A stretch of DNA of 64,000 nucleotides from Psychroflexus sp. ALD_RP9 (GCF_017311165.1 NZ_CP062973.1:2491923-2555922); one strand, 5' to 3'; positions 18,110 to 25,866 are shown, counted from the stretch's first letter. Numbers and translations are program-made. The notes: generated by a model from the letters alone, not told the origin.

Positions 18110-18299
18110 AAGTTGAAGAACGATCCCTTGAAGTTGAGGAATAATTCCTTGAAGTTAAGGCATGACTCTTAAAGTTTTTGAAATGTACTATTTTGAAATA
18201 TACCTGTCTTTATTAGGATTCTTCTACAATTTTTATTTATCTCGTCTCATTTTTGTTTTTATCAAGCGGTACTTGTGAATCATCATTTAAATTTTGTAA

Positions 18300-21200
18300 T
18301 TAAGTTGCTCCTTCTACGATTTTTATTTCTTCATCTGTTAAGCCATACAACTCATACACCATTTGGTCGATTTCTTTGTCGGTTTGGTCGATTTGGTTTT
18401 TAAGGTTTTTGGCTTTGGCTTGCTCGGCCAAAAAATAATCTTCCCACTCGGCTTCTTGACCTAAGCTGAGTTTAATTTTTTTCTTTTTAAGTTCTTTGAT
18501 GAAATCGGCAAAACTCAACTCATACCAATCTTGTAGCTTTTTAGGGAGTTTTCCTAACTCTTGGGGAAATTGGCGTTGTAGATTGCGTTTGAATTTTGAG
18601 GAGACTTCTTGTAATTCTTTGTTTAAAGCCAACATTTGGTCGGCTTTTGTTTCAAAAATTAATTGTTCATTATGTGATGCTCTTACTAAGGGTAATTGTT
18701 CAATTGTTGATTTATTTATAGCTAAATAGCCACCTGCTAAATGCTTGTCTTTAAATTCATTAATTAAATAAAAAGTTATAAACCTACTGTTTAAAATCGC
18801 TAATAAGAATTTTGGATTGAAATTTGCAAATCCATATATTCCATAAATTCCAACACCTAAGCCTAAAGGTTTATCAGTATAAAATGCCTCAAGCCTTTTT
18901 GTCATTCCAGCAATAATAACCTTAGGAGTATTCCAAAATTCAATTTTAGAATCAGCTAAAATATCTTTATCAAGCTTAATTTTTGGATAGCTAAATCTAT
19001 TTTTCATATATGGAACAGTAGATATATCAATTAAATATGGATCAATTGATCCACTTACAGCAAAATTAATACCTTCATTATCTTCGTTTACTAACGGAAG
19101 AATTTTTTTAGCTTCAAAGCCTGTTGTCCCTGAATTAATCTGAATATCATAATCACCAAAAGTTTTAAATCTTTTGAATTTATTATCTTCCTTTATGAAG
19201 TCATTTATCCTCTCAAGATTTTCTATTTTTCTAATTTCGTAAACATTGAACGAATCGTTTGAATTATCTGCTATTATGATTATTGGATAAACTCCAACAT
19301 TTTTAAAAATTGGTAAAGTAGAGATATTGATTGCTTTATTTAATCCGTTTCTTTTTAAATACTCTAGTGATTTTTCTGCATAATCACTTATAAGTAATTT
19401 GTTTGGTATTATCCAGCCATAAATTTTATTTTTTGTAACGCTAGCAAATTTTAATAAAAAAGGCACATATAAATCCCACGCACCTGTAAGTTGCTTATGA
19501 TTTTTATTAAGCCATTCCCTTTCAGCTTTTATCATAGTGCGAGCATTAACATAAGGCGGATTCCCAATTACTACATCAAAACCACCTTTATATTCGGTTT
19601 TAAAGGCTTCGTCTATGGTGCAACACATCTGGTTAATCAAGGCTTGGGTTGCTTTGGGATGTTTGGGTAGTTCGTGCTTACTGCGGTTGCGCTGTATATA
19701 GTTAATGGTATTATTCAGCTGCTCATGTGAAGTCACTTCCTTAGGCTGTGAATATTTTTGTTGCCACAAGGGTTTGTTTTGTTCTTTACGCAAGGCGTCA
19801 TTTTTTTCTGTACGCAAGGGGTCATGACCCCTTGTATTTTCTGAAAGACCCCTTGTATTTTCTGAAAGATCCCTTGTATTTTCTGAAAGATCCCTTGTAT
19901 TTTCTGAAAGATCCCTTGTATTTTCTGCATGATTCTTTTTAGACTTTCTGGCTTTGTTAACTTTAAGCGACGTGATAGATTTTAGCTTCTGCATAATGCT
20001 TGGCACCTCTTCTATCTCGCAGGCGATTAATAAATGTACATGATCGCCACAAATATTATAGGCCAATAGCTTCAATTGGTCTTCTTCTACTATCTCATAA
20101 ATGCTTTTGGTGACTATATAGTCATCTTCTGGGGTAAAATATACCACGTTCGGGTAGGGATTGGTTCCGCCGTCTCGACGTTCTCTTACCTTGTAACGTT
20201 TCATTCTAGGTGAAGTTCGGCTGTCGTGAATTGCTGTGGTGATATGGTAAATTTTATTGTTTTTTTCTTGAAATACCTGCGGAAATTCGGTTTCCCACTT
20301 AAAAGCCTTTTCGCCAGCCACTTCGGGATCGTCTATTAAAGAGTTACCACATTTTATGTTTTTACTTAAATCATTCAACTTTCTGTTGGGTTGGGCGGTT
20401 CTTAACCATAATGAAAGCTTGGCAATTTCTACCGATTCGTTATTAATGTCTACGCCAAATAAATTGTTTTCTAAAATGCTGTTTTCTATATTCGGAAATA
20501 CAAAACCACCACCCATGAGTTTAGTTTCTAATTCGTCTACATATTGGTGTTCGGCAATTAAAAAGTTTAAAGCTTCATTGAGAAATGCACCCGAACCACA
20601 AGCAGGATCTACTATGGTGAGTTGCAATAGCCAATCTCGGTAATCTTTCAGCTTTTGTAAAAGTTTCTCTTTGGTTTTCTTTTGTCTATTCAGTTGGTAA
20701 TCCTCTTCAACTAAGTTGAGTGTTTCTTTTTGTTCTTCGCAAAGCTTGCCTACTGTATTTTCTACAATGTATTTGGTAATGTATTTTGGCGTGTAAAAAA
20801 CGCCGTCTTTTTTTCGCTTGCTTATTACCAAGGGCTCATAAGCCTTTTTGTTTTCTTTTCTCAAGGGGTCATGACCCCTTGTAACATGCTTACCATCATC
20901 ACCCCTTGTAATATCCTTACTATCATGACCCCTTGTAATATCCTTACTATCATCACCTCTTGTAACACCTTTGCTATCATGACCACTTGTAGCATTACCC
21001 ATGGTAGACAGCTTTTCTTGTATTTCTTCAATTTCATTTAAAGAATTTTCAAAAATGTGTCCGAGTATGTTCACATCTACTTCACTATCAAAATCGTATT
21101 CCGAAAGTTTCAGCGTGTGTTTATAAAGTAAATCGTCATCAATTTTTACTTCATCTAAAACTTCATCAGGTTTAAACAAACCGCCATTGTATGGGTAAAC

Positions 21201-22076
21201 ATCGTATTGCTTGCCTTTGTGTCCTGTGTTTAAATAGCTAAAGTATTTTTTGAACCGTTGATATAATGGCGTGTACGCATCTAATTCTTGCAATTGCTCC
21301 CATTGCTTTAAAATGAGCCGCACCGAATTGGGAGGCAACAAATGCCGATCTTCTGCAAAAAACAAAAACAAGAATCGGTCTAGTAATTTTTGCGATTTTT
21401 TAAAAAGCAGCAAAGCCTCTACATCAGGATTAAGTTGCGTCAAGTTGTTGAATAATTCTCGTTTAAATAAGCTATAATCTTTATAAAGTTGCTTAGTTAT
21501 AGTATCTTCTTGGCTTAAGGATTCGGTTTTAATTTTTTTAGGGGTATCCTTACTGATATTTTGGTAAGCTAGGCACAAATACAGCAAATTGAATTGCTCT
21601 TGGTTAAGCTCAAATAAATTGAAAGCTTGATGTTCGATAGCATTGTCAATATAAAAGCGCAATTTTTCGAAATTAGACGTGATGACGTAGGTACAATTGG
21701 TTTGATTGTTTTTGTAACCAAAAGCCTGGGTTTCTACTTTGCTTAAATCGGTCGTGTTAGTACCTTTGAGTTCAATGACGCCAACTACTTTCTCTTTTAC
21801 TAAAATTCCGCCGTCAGCTTTTTTGCTGTTTTTTACATTTTTAAGCTCAGTCGTTAAATTGAAATCGGTATCTGGATTAAGCGTGTAACCTAAAATTTTG
21901 ACAAATAAATCACGCAAAAAACCTTCTTGGTATTGCTCTTCTTTAGCATTACGAATATTCTCTTGAATACTAGGATCATGAAAATGCGCTTGAAAAGCTT
22001 CCCACTTTTCTTGTAATTCTTTTTGATTTTGCGCTTTTAGGTATTTCTGAACAACGGTAGATTGAAATAAGGCCAT
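18300..22076 (-). CDS. Type IIG restriction-modification enzyme with embedded HUH (Y1/RAYT-like) domain
   Basis: The 1258-residue protein combines cleavage and N6-adenine methylation. An N-terminal PD-(D/E)xK-like nuclease has Asp88 in ADGGILV and Glu102-x-Lys104 in VIELKG. A helical region follows to about 360. The methyltransferase has GVFYTPKYITKYIVEN (425-440), motif I VDPACGSGAFLNEA (489-502), GVDINNESVEIAKLSLWL (541-558) and motif IV NPPY (839-842). The C-terminal part (about 1000-1130) resembles TaqI-like target recognition. Between motif I and NPPY, residues about 605-830 look like an IS200/REP-associated transposase (see separate entry). Residues 361-404 and 717-754 are tandem repeats, each containing RGHDPLR written by a 20-bp palindrome. 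The frame is intact. DNA target unknown; no separate methylase is nearby. Confidence 0.88.
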   Translation of the reverse strand: MALFQSTVVQKYLKAQNQKELQEKWEAFQAHFHDPSIQENIRNAKEEQYQEGFLRDLFVKILGYTLNPDTDFNLTTELKNVKNSKKADGGILVKEKVVGVIELKGTNTTDLSKVETQAFGYKNNQTNCTYVITSNFEKLRFYIDNAIEHQAFNLFELNQEQFNLLYLCLAYQNISKDTPKKIKTESLSQEDTITKQLYKDYSLFKRELFNNLTQLNPDVEALLLFKKSQKLLDRFLFLFFAEDRHLLPPNSVRLILKQWEQLQELDAYTPLYQRFKKYFSYLNTGHKGKQYDVYPYNGGLFKPDEVLDEVKIDDDLLYKHTLKLSEYDFDSEVDVNILGHIFENSLNEIEEIQEKLSTMGNATSGHDSKGVTRGDDSKDITRGHDSKDITRGDDGKHVTRGHDPLRKENKKAYEPLVISKRKKDGVFYTPKYITKYIVENTVGKLCEEQKETLNLVEEDYQLNRQKKTKEKLLQKLKDYRDWLLQLTIVDPACGSGAFLNEALNFLIAEHQYVDELETKLMGGGFVFPNIENSILENNLFGVDINNESVEIAKLSLWLRTAQPNRKLNDLSKNIKCGNSLIDDPEVAGEKAFKWETEFPQVFQEKNNKIYHITTAIHDSRTSPRMKRYKVRERRDGGTNPYPNVVYFTPEDDYIVTKSIYEIVEEDQLKLLAYNICGDHVHLLIACEIEEVPSIMQKLKSITSLKVNKARKSKKNHAENTRDLSENTRDLSENTRDLSENTRGLSENTRGHDPLRTEKNDALRKEQNKPLWQQKYSQPKEVTSHEQLNNTINYIQRNRSKHELPKHPKATQALINQMCCTIDEAFKTEYKGGFDVVIGNPPYVNARTMIKAEREWLNKNHKQLTGAWDLYVPFLLKFASVTKNKIYGWIIPNKLLISDYAEKSLEYLKRNGLNKAINISTLPIFKNVGVYPIIIIADNSNDSFNVYEIRKIENLERINDFIKEDNKFKRFKTFGDYDIQINSGTTGFEAKKILPLVNEDNEGINFAVSGSIDPYLIDISTVPYMKNRFSYPKIKLDKDILADSKIEFWNTPKVIIAGMTKRLEAFYTDKPLGLGVGIYGIYGFANFNPKFLLAILNSRFITFYLINEFKDKHLAGGYLAINKSTIEQLPLVRASHNEQLIFETKADQMLALNKELQEVSSKFKRNLQRQFPQELGKLPKKLQDWYELSFADFIKELKKKKIKLSLGQEAEWEDYFLAEQAKAKNLKNQIDQTDKEIDQMVYELYGLTDEEIKIVEGAT
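19815..19834. repeat. REP-like 20-bp palindrome, copy 3 (in coding sequence)
   Basis: CAAGGGGTCATGACCCCTTG inside the restriction-modification gene, encoding RGHDPL at residues 749-754, between the HUH pair and the tyrosine helix of the embedded domain. Confidence 0.92.
19827..19930 (-). repeat. 21-bp tandem repeat, about five copies, in frame
   Basis: The coding strand repeats GAAAATACAAGGGATCTTTC-A (21 bp), giving ENTRDLS three times, ENTRGLS once and ENTR running into the palindrome. The unit contains ACAAGGG, the left half of the palindrome, so it may have arisen from it. The unit is a multiple of three, so copy number changes would alter linker length but not frame. Confidence 0.9.
20862..20881. 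repeat. REP-like 20-bp palindrome, copy 4 (in coding sequence)
   Basis: CAAGGGGTCATGACCCCTTG in the same gene and the same reading frame as copy 3, encoding RGHDPL at residues 400-405, just ahead of methyltransferase motif X. Confidence 0.92.
20877..20990 (-). repeat. 27-bp tandem repeat, four copies, in frame
   Basis: The coding strand repeats a nine-codon unit with small changes: GHDSKGVTR, GDDSKDITR, GHDSKDITR, GDDGKHVTR, then GHDPLR within the palindrome. Each unit carries ACAAG(A/G)GGT(C/G)ATGA, a partial copy of the palindrome. As with the 21-bp array, expansion would keep the frame. Confidence 0.9.
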
Positions 22077-22457
22077 AAAATTAATGAAGTCTAGATTACA
22101 GCTTAAAATTAAATAAAATTATCTTTAAAAGTGATGGTTCAAATTTTTTTTTCAATACATTTAAAGATGAGCTGAAATTTAATAAGAACAACTCTCATAC
22201 AAAACAACACTAAATAACAAGGCTGAAATGCTTTAAACCTCTAAAGAATTTCTGTTATAAGGCTTTGATTAGCTTAATAATGAATAAAATGTTGATAACT
22301 TTTTAGAGACAATTAGTTTTATTTAGCTTGTATTAATGCTACATTTGTTGAAGTAATTGATTAAGGTCTTAGACTTATTTTGCTAAATACAATTGGTTAA
22401 GGTGTTTTGAAGCGCTTTAAATTTGATAAAATCTAAATGAAAGGGTTCAATTTATTT

Positions 22458-22535
22458 TTGAAACGGTTCACTTAGATAATTGAAACGGTTCGCTTAAGCA
22501 TTTGTTACGGTTCATTTTTATTTTGAAACGGTTCA
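22458..22535. repeat. Array of four 13-bp repeats at 21-22 bp spacing
   Basis: TTGAAACGGTTCA at 22458-22470, TTGAAACGGTTCG at 22480-22492, TTGTTACGGTTCA at 22502-22514 and TTGAAACGGTTCA at 22523-22535, with a half-copy GGTTCAA at 22444. The start-to-start distances of 22, 22 and 21 bp are two helical turns, so a bound protein would sit on one face. Each unit is a partial dyad, TGAA-ACGG-TTCA. This looks like an operator or iteron array. Confidence 0.75.
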
Positions 22536-22550
22536 ACTTTAGCAAAAACC

Positions 22551-22589
22551 ATAAAAAAACCCCGTTTAAGCGGCAACTTAAACAGGGCT
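22551..22589 (-). terminator. Terminator of the HU-like gene
   Basis: On the minus strand CCCTGTTTAAG pairs with CTTAAACGGGG around a six-base loop with one mismatch, followed by seven T residues. It begins 23 bp after the HU-like stop. Confidence 0.85.
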
Positions 22590-22611
22590 TTCGATCGTGA
22601 TAAAGGTCTAC

Positions 22612-22992
22612 TTAACTTACTTGCTCGTACTTTAAGTTATTTAATAAACCTTTAAGATCATCTCCAGGCGTGAATAGTATTCGCGCCTTTTTTATTTGCG
22701 CTACACTAAACTCCTCTTCGGTAGCCACACCATCGCTACTCACCGAAATTCTGAAATCGCCTAAATGGCCGAGTTCAATTTTATCGCCTTCATTTAACCG
22801 ATACACAATGGCATCGAGTAAAGCGATAATTACACCATAACAGTCGGCTTTGCTTAAACTCGATTGTTTAGCGCTGAGCAAAGCTAACTCGTCTAAATTA
22901 GCAACACCACTTTGCAGTGCTCTTGCATGAAACTTTCTTGGGCCGTCTGGCTCCTGTGGGTTCACTTTCTGAACCCTTTTAATTGTCACCAT
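22612..22992 (-). CDS. HU-family DNA-binding protein (HU-HIG type)
   Basis: The 126-residue protein is longer than classical HU (90 residues) and matches the Bacteroidota histone-like group: TIKRVQKVNPQEPDGPRKFH at the N-terminus, a helical dimerisation part with LSKADCYGVIIALLDAI, then EGDKIELGHLGDFRISVSS and FSVAQIKKARILFTPGDDLK, as in that family. These proteins bend or bind DNA without strong sequence specificity. It lies between a 451-bp gap and the 13-bp repeat array, next to the restriction-modification gene, and has its own terminator. A linked role in that locus is only a guess. Confidence 0.85.
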   Translation of the reverse strand: MVTIKRVQKVNPQEPDGPRKFHARALQSGVANLDELALLSAKQSSLSKADCYGVIIALLDAIVYRLNEGDKIELGHLGDFRISVSSDGVATEEEFSVAQIKKARILFTPGDDLKGLLNNLKYEQVS

Positions 22993-23443
22993 AATTTATG
23001 GATTTAATTGCCCGCTAGCAAGGCGTTAATAATTGTAAATCGCTTACAGTCACTAGTCTACTGAAAGCTTATTACAAAGATGGGCTAAAAATCGATTGCT
23101 TTTAAATATTCCTTAAAAAGGTTATTAACAAAGTTATTAACATTATGAAAAGCTTTGTATTTATTGGGCTTACAGATAAGCGAATGAAATATTTTAACAT
23201 TACTTTAACTTAGTAATTAAAATGTTATTTAATTAAAAGTTTCCTAAAATATGGTAGTACATTTTTGAATTTAGCTTTATGTCTCAAATAAAAGCATAAA
23301 ACTACTTATTAAGTGACTTTCTTCAAGGATTATTCGGTACAAAAACAACGTTTTATTTCTCCTTAATCATAATCTTTTTTTAAAAAATAAACGAGTTTAT
23401 TATCCTAACTATTATTTATCATAGATTTAAATCAAAAAAAATT
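22993..23443. other. 451-bp intergenic region with no gene seen
   Basis: A+T-rich spacer between the divergent HU-like and MBL lipoprotein genes. A weak -7 box for the HU gene may be CATCTTTG on the minus strand (23075-23082). GTTATTAAC occurs twice, at 23121 and 23133. TAGATTTA at 23421 could serve the MBL gene. I see no RNA gene. Confidence 0.5.
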
Positions 23444-24256
23444 ATGAAATCTATTTTCGCTGCTTTATTAGTTGTCATTAGCTTATCAAGTTGTAACAAC
23501 ACAAACCAAACTAACAACACAGAAGAAGAAACGAAACCTAAAGAACAAAACACAAGCAAGTTAGCTGTTCAAAACAAAAGTGAAGTCAATATTGACGTAA
23601 AACCTATATCGCATGCTAGCTTTGTATTGCAGTTAGACAGTTTAAAGCTGTTTATAGATCCTGTTTCGGCTGAAGACTTTAAACCATACGGCCAGCCTCA
23701 TTATATTTTAGTGACCGATATTCATGGTGATCATTTTAGTACAGAAACTTTAGAAGCCATGCCAGGAGAATTTAGCATAATTGCGCCACAAGCCGTTTAT
23801 GACCAGCTTTCTGAAAATTTAAAATCTAAAACCTTAGTGCTTAATAATAGGCAATCAGAACAACTTCAAACTGCTTTTAATTTAAAAGCGCTACCTATGT
23901 ATAATATCACCGAGGGTAGATTAGACAAGCACCCAAAAGGTCGAGGAAATGCTTATGTGATTAATTATCATGACAACAAAATTTACATTAGTGGCGATAC
24001 TGAAGACATTAAAGAAATGAGAGCCCTAGAAAATATAGATATGGCTTTTATTTGTATGAATTTACCCTACACGATGGACTTAAACCAAGCAGCTGATGCG
24101 GTGTTAGAATTTAAGCCCAAAAAGGTAATTCCCTACCACTATAGAGGTGTAAAAGACGGCAAAGCTTATTATGAAGATGTTGAAGAATTTAAGTCTATCG
24201 TAACAAGTAATGATGCATCTATAGAAGTAGAATTGTTAGATTGGTATGATATGTAA
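23444..24256 (+). CDS. MBL-fold metallo-hydrolase lipoprotein (UlaG-like)
   Basis: The 270-residue protein starts with a lipoprotein signal (MKSIFAALLVVISLSSCNN, lipobox LSSC) and a polar linker to about residue 48. The metallo-beta-lactamase fold follows: KLFIDPVSAEDF, VTDIHGDHFS (a variant of HxHxDH in which the first His is Asp), YISGDTED and VIPYHYRG at the end of the domain. Proteins of this type include UlaG-like lactonases and many uncharacterised hydrolases; the substrate is unknown. It is likely held at the outer membrane. A terminator lies just downstream. Confidence 0.85.
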   Translation: MKSIFAALLVVISLSSCNNTNQTNNTEEETKPKEQNTSKLAVQNKSEVNIDVKPISHASFVLQLDSLKLFIDPVSAEDFKPYGQPHYILVTDIHGDHFSTETLEAMPGEFSIIAPQAVYDQLSENLKSKTLVLNNRQSEQLQTAFNLKALPMYNITEGRLDKHPKGRGNAYVINYHDNKIYISGDTEDIKEMRALENIDMAFICMNLPYTMDLNQAADAVLEFKPKKVIPYHYRGVKDGKAYYEDVEEFKSIVTSNDASIEVELLDWYDM

Positions 24257-24282
24257 ATAAAAAATTGACTTATTTTTTCATG

Positions 24283-24330
24283 AAACCGGGTTTAAGTTAC
24301 TTCTAATTAGTAATTTAAATACGGTTTTTT
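24283..24330 (+). terminator. Terminator after the MBL lipoprotein gene
   Basis: A long imperfect hairpin: AAACCG (24283-24288) pairs with CGGTTT, and the inner GTTTAAGTTAC pairs with GTAATTTAAAT using two wobble pairs. TTTTTT follows. Confidence 0.65.
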
Positions 24331-24450
24331 CTTTAACTGAATTGATTGTTATTGTTATATATAGTAATAATAAAAAAATCCTGCGCCTCACCCATTATAT
24401 CCAAAGTTTATAAACATCTTTACAAAGATTTATAACTACAAGTTTACACT

Positions 24451-25023
24451 ATGAAAAAACTAAATATAATTATTGGCTTGCTTACTTTAATTACAATGCT
24501 ATCGTGCTCTTCAGATGATGACAGACAAAACGAAATATTTCAAACAGACTCTGAATTTTCAATTAATGGCACAAATTATTCTATTTCAAACGGTTTTATA
24601 TTATCTTCATTTGATGCTACAAATAATAGCCGACATGCCATTTACCTTCTCAATGGAACAATATTGAATAACGAATGGTATGGTGCAGGATGTGATTTCT
24701 CCAATAATTTAACGCAAGGCGTCATTTTTAATATCACTTCAAATTCTCAAACTGAATTAGCAGAAGGCACTTATAACTATGAATTATCTACAAATGAAGC
24801 TTCTTTAAACGAGACCAATATTTCTACAAATATTGTTATGGAAAACAACTGTATAATAAGCTTAAATGATATTGATGAAGACCAAATCAATTCTGGAAGC
24901 ATAACAGTTGAACGCCTCAATAATAGTTACACATTAACATTCTCGTTTATGACGACTGATTTCGGAAATATTAGCGGAAGTTATCAAGGAAAACTTCAAC
25001 TAACCCAAGATTTATCAGACTAA
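24451..25023 (+). CDS. Lipoprotein of unknown function
   Basis: A 190-residue protein with a clear lipoprotein signal, MKKLNIIIGLLTLITMLSCSS, followed by the acidic SSDDD stretch that in Bacteroidota often marks surface-exposed lipoproteins. The rest is predicted beta-rich, with many Asn, Thr and Ser residues (FSINGTNYSISNGFIL; LTFSFMTTDFGNISGSYQG). The C-terminal pattern resembles beta-sandwich proteins of flavobacteria, but I recognise no named family and assign no function. It stands alone, convergent with the next gene. Confidence 0.75.
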   Translation: MKKLNIIIGLLTLITMLSCSSDDDRQNEIFQTDSEFSINGTNYSISNGFILSSFDATNNSRHAIYLLNGTILNNEWYGAGCDFSNNLTQGVIFNITSNSQTELAEGTYNYELSTNEASLNETNISTNIVMENNCIISLNDIDEDQINSGSITVERLNNSYTLTFSFMTTDFGNISGSYQGKLQLTQDLSD

Positions 25024-25127
25024 ACATTGTTGTCATGTTAAATGCTATTGAAGTACCTGACAAATAGCGTTTAAAAATTACAATATAAAACCTTTATTAA
25101 CTAACAAATCAGTATAGCTGATTTCGA

Positions 25128-25166
25128 TTAGTCTAATTTTTTTTGAATCGATTTAAGTTAGACTAA
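25128..25166. terminator. Possible bidirectional terminator between convergent genes
   Basis: TTAGTCTAA (25128-25136) and TTAGACTAA (25158-25166) form a nine-base inverted repeat with a 21-base loop containing T and A runs. It sits between the ends of two convergent genes. The stem has little G+C, so this is weak. Confidence 0.4.
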
Positions 25167-25180
25167 AACATCTTTGTTAA

Positions 25181-25813
25181 CTATTCAAGCTTTACTAAAC
25201 CATTTAACAAAGTTTCAGAAAATGGTCTGTAAGACGCCATTAAATTTTGAGCCGTGTAGGTAATTAGTTGGACTGTACCCGTTTCATTTGAATAATAATA
25301 ACCGTAATATGAAAACTTTATGCCTTGCATAGTGCCGTCCATTTGAAGCAATAAGACTTTTATTCCATTTACATTTCTATATTCCTGCTTAACAATCTTC
25401 AAGTCTGGAGCTACCTCTTGGCCATTTTCTAAAGCAATTACCTTCATGGTTTCAAGCGGAATTTCAAGTTTTTCTGAGATGAGCATCCCAAAAATATCTT
25501 CCTGTTTATGTTGAAATTCATACTCAGCTTCTGTATTAGCTTCTGCTTTTTTAAAACTCCATTGCTTAGGGTTAAGGTAAACTCCAATATCAGCTTTTTT
25601 ACTCTTAACTAAAAAACTTGAAGCCTCATCTTTAGTAAAAACTTCAGGGTTTAAAACAATTTCTTTAACATCATTCGCACTTTGGTCTTCATAAACCCAT
25701 GTGCCGTCATTGTAAAGCAAGACCGTTTCTCCTGTTTCTGTAACTGCTTTAGACTGTGCAAGCAGATTTAAAGTACAGAAAAAGGCAATTATTGAATAAG
25801 ACTTATAGTTCAT
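25181..25813 (-). CDS. Secreted protein of unknown function
   Basis: The 210-residue protein has an N-terminal signal peptide (MNYKSYSIIAFFCTLNLLAQ, cleavage expected after LLAQ-S). The next part, AVTETGETVLLYNDGTWVYE, is a short motif (VLLYxDGTWxYE) often seen at the N-terminus of Bacteroidota secreted proteins. The remainder is mixed alpha/beta with no catalytic motif I can name. It is transcribed from just below the rpsA terminator, so it is probably not part of the rpsA transcript. Confidence 0.75.
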   Translation of the reverse strand: MNYKSYSIIAFFCTLNLLAQSKAVTETGETVLLYNDGTWVYEDQSANDVKEIVLNPEVFTKDEASSFLVKSKKADIGVYLNPKQWSFKKAEANTEAEYEFQHKQEDIFGMLISEKLEIPLETMKVIALENGQEVAPDLKIVKQEYRNVNGIKVLLLQMDGTMQGIKFSYYGYYYSNETGTVQLITYTAQNLMASYRPFSETLLNGLVKLE

Positions 25814-25834
25814 CTGAAAATTTTTGTTAAAAAT

Positions 25835-25866
25835 AAAAAAGCCTCTCGAATAGAGAGGCTTTTTTT
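25835..25866 (-). terminator. Terminator of rpsA
   Basis: A perfect seven-base GC-rich stem (GCCTCTC/GAGAGGC) flanked by A and T runs, 20 bp after the rpsA stop on the minus strand and before the next gene. Confidence 0.88.

Larger units (their letters stand above)
17918..18295 (-). pseudogene. Tandem decayed copies of the restriction-modification gene's 3' end
   Basis: Two units of about 170-200 bp each begin with the 20-bp palindrome and CTTGAAGTT repeats, followed by a piece of the neighbouring gene's C-terminus. In the first unit the minus strand at 17970-18071 reads IDQMFYELYSLTDEEIKIV and then a new tail ending at a stop; the intact gene ends IDQMVYELYGLTDEEIKIV. In the second unit (about 18200-18240) only IKIVEES and a stop remain. 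The 564 bp between the serine hydrolase and the intact gene are made of this material plus the 70-bp repeats; I see no gene here. Confidence 0.75.
19587..20264 (-). mobile_element. HUH/Y1 transposase-like (RAYT-like) domain inserted in the restriction-modification gene
   Basis: Residues about 605-830 of the host protein interrupt an otherwise continuous methyltransferase: WETEFPQVFQE on one side and GGFDVVIGNPPYVN on the other. The block opens KIYHITTAIHDSR, has AYNICGDHVHLLIACEIEE with the HUH pair His679 and His681, then IMQKLKSITSLKVNKARK, and later LWQQKYSQP and NTINYIQRNRSKHELP, where Tyr793 is the likely nucleophile. This order (YHIT, HVHLL, MQKLK, WQQKY, YIQxNRxKH) is that of IS200-like and REP-associated tyrosine transposases. 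It stays in frame and all key residues are present, so it may be active or reused as a DNA-binding module. Assignment is by motif only. Confidence 0.72.
22077..22611. other. 535-bp non-coding region upstream of the restriction-modification gene
   Basis: No reading frame of note. It contains the HU gene terminator (22551-22589) and the 13-bp repeat array (22458-22535), both described separately. The remaining 380 bp next to the restriction-modification start are A+T-rich, and I find no clear TAnnTTTG promoter box reading toward that gene. Confidence 0.6.

Noticed and set aside
19748..19942. Plus-strand frame with repeated DPLYFLK units
   Set aside because: It is the reverse reading of the 21-bp array inside the restriction-modification gene; no start signal or family match.
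19827..20990. CRISPR array
   Set aside because: Repeats are directly adjacent without unique spacers, lie in frame in a gene, and no cas genes are present.
20730..21041. Plus-strand frame over the 27-bp array
   Set aside because: A mirror of the coding repeat; the minus strand carries a continuous 1258-residue protein with clear motifs.
22458..22535. CRISPR array of 13-bp repeats
   Set aside because: Repeats of 13 bp with 8-9 bp gaps are too short, and there are no cas genes; an operator or iteron array fits better.
17736..23000. Prophage or classical insertion sequence
   Set aside because: No integrase, phage structural genes or DDE transposase, and no terminal inverted repeats; only the HUH-like domain and palindromes are present.
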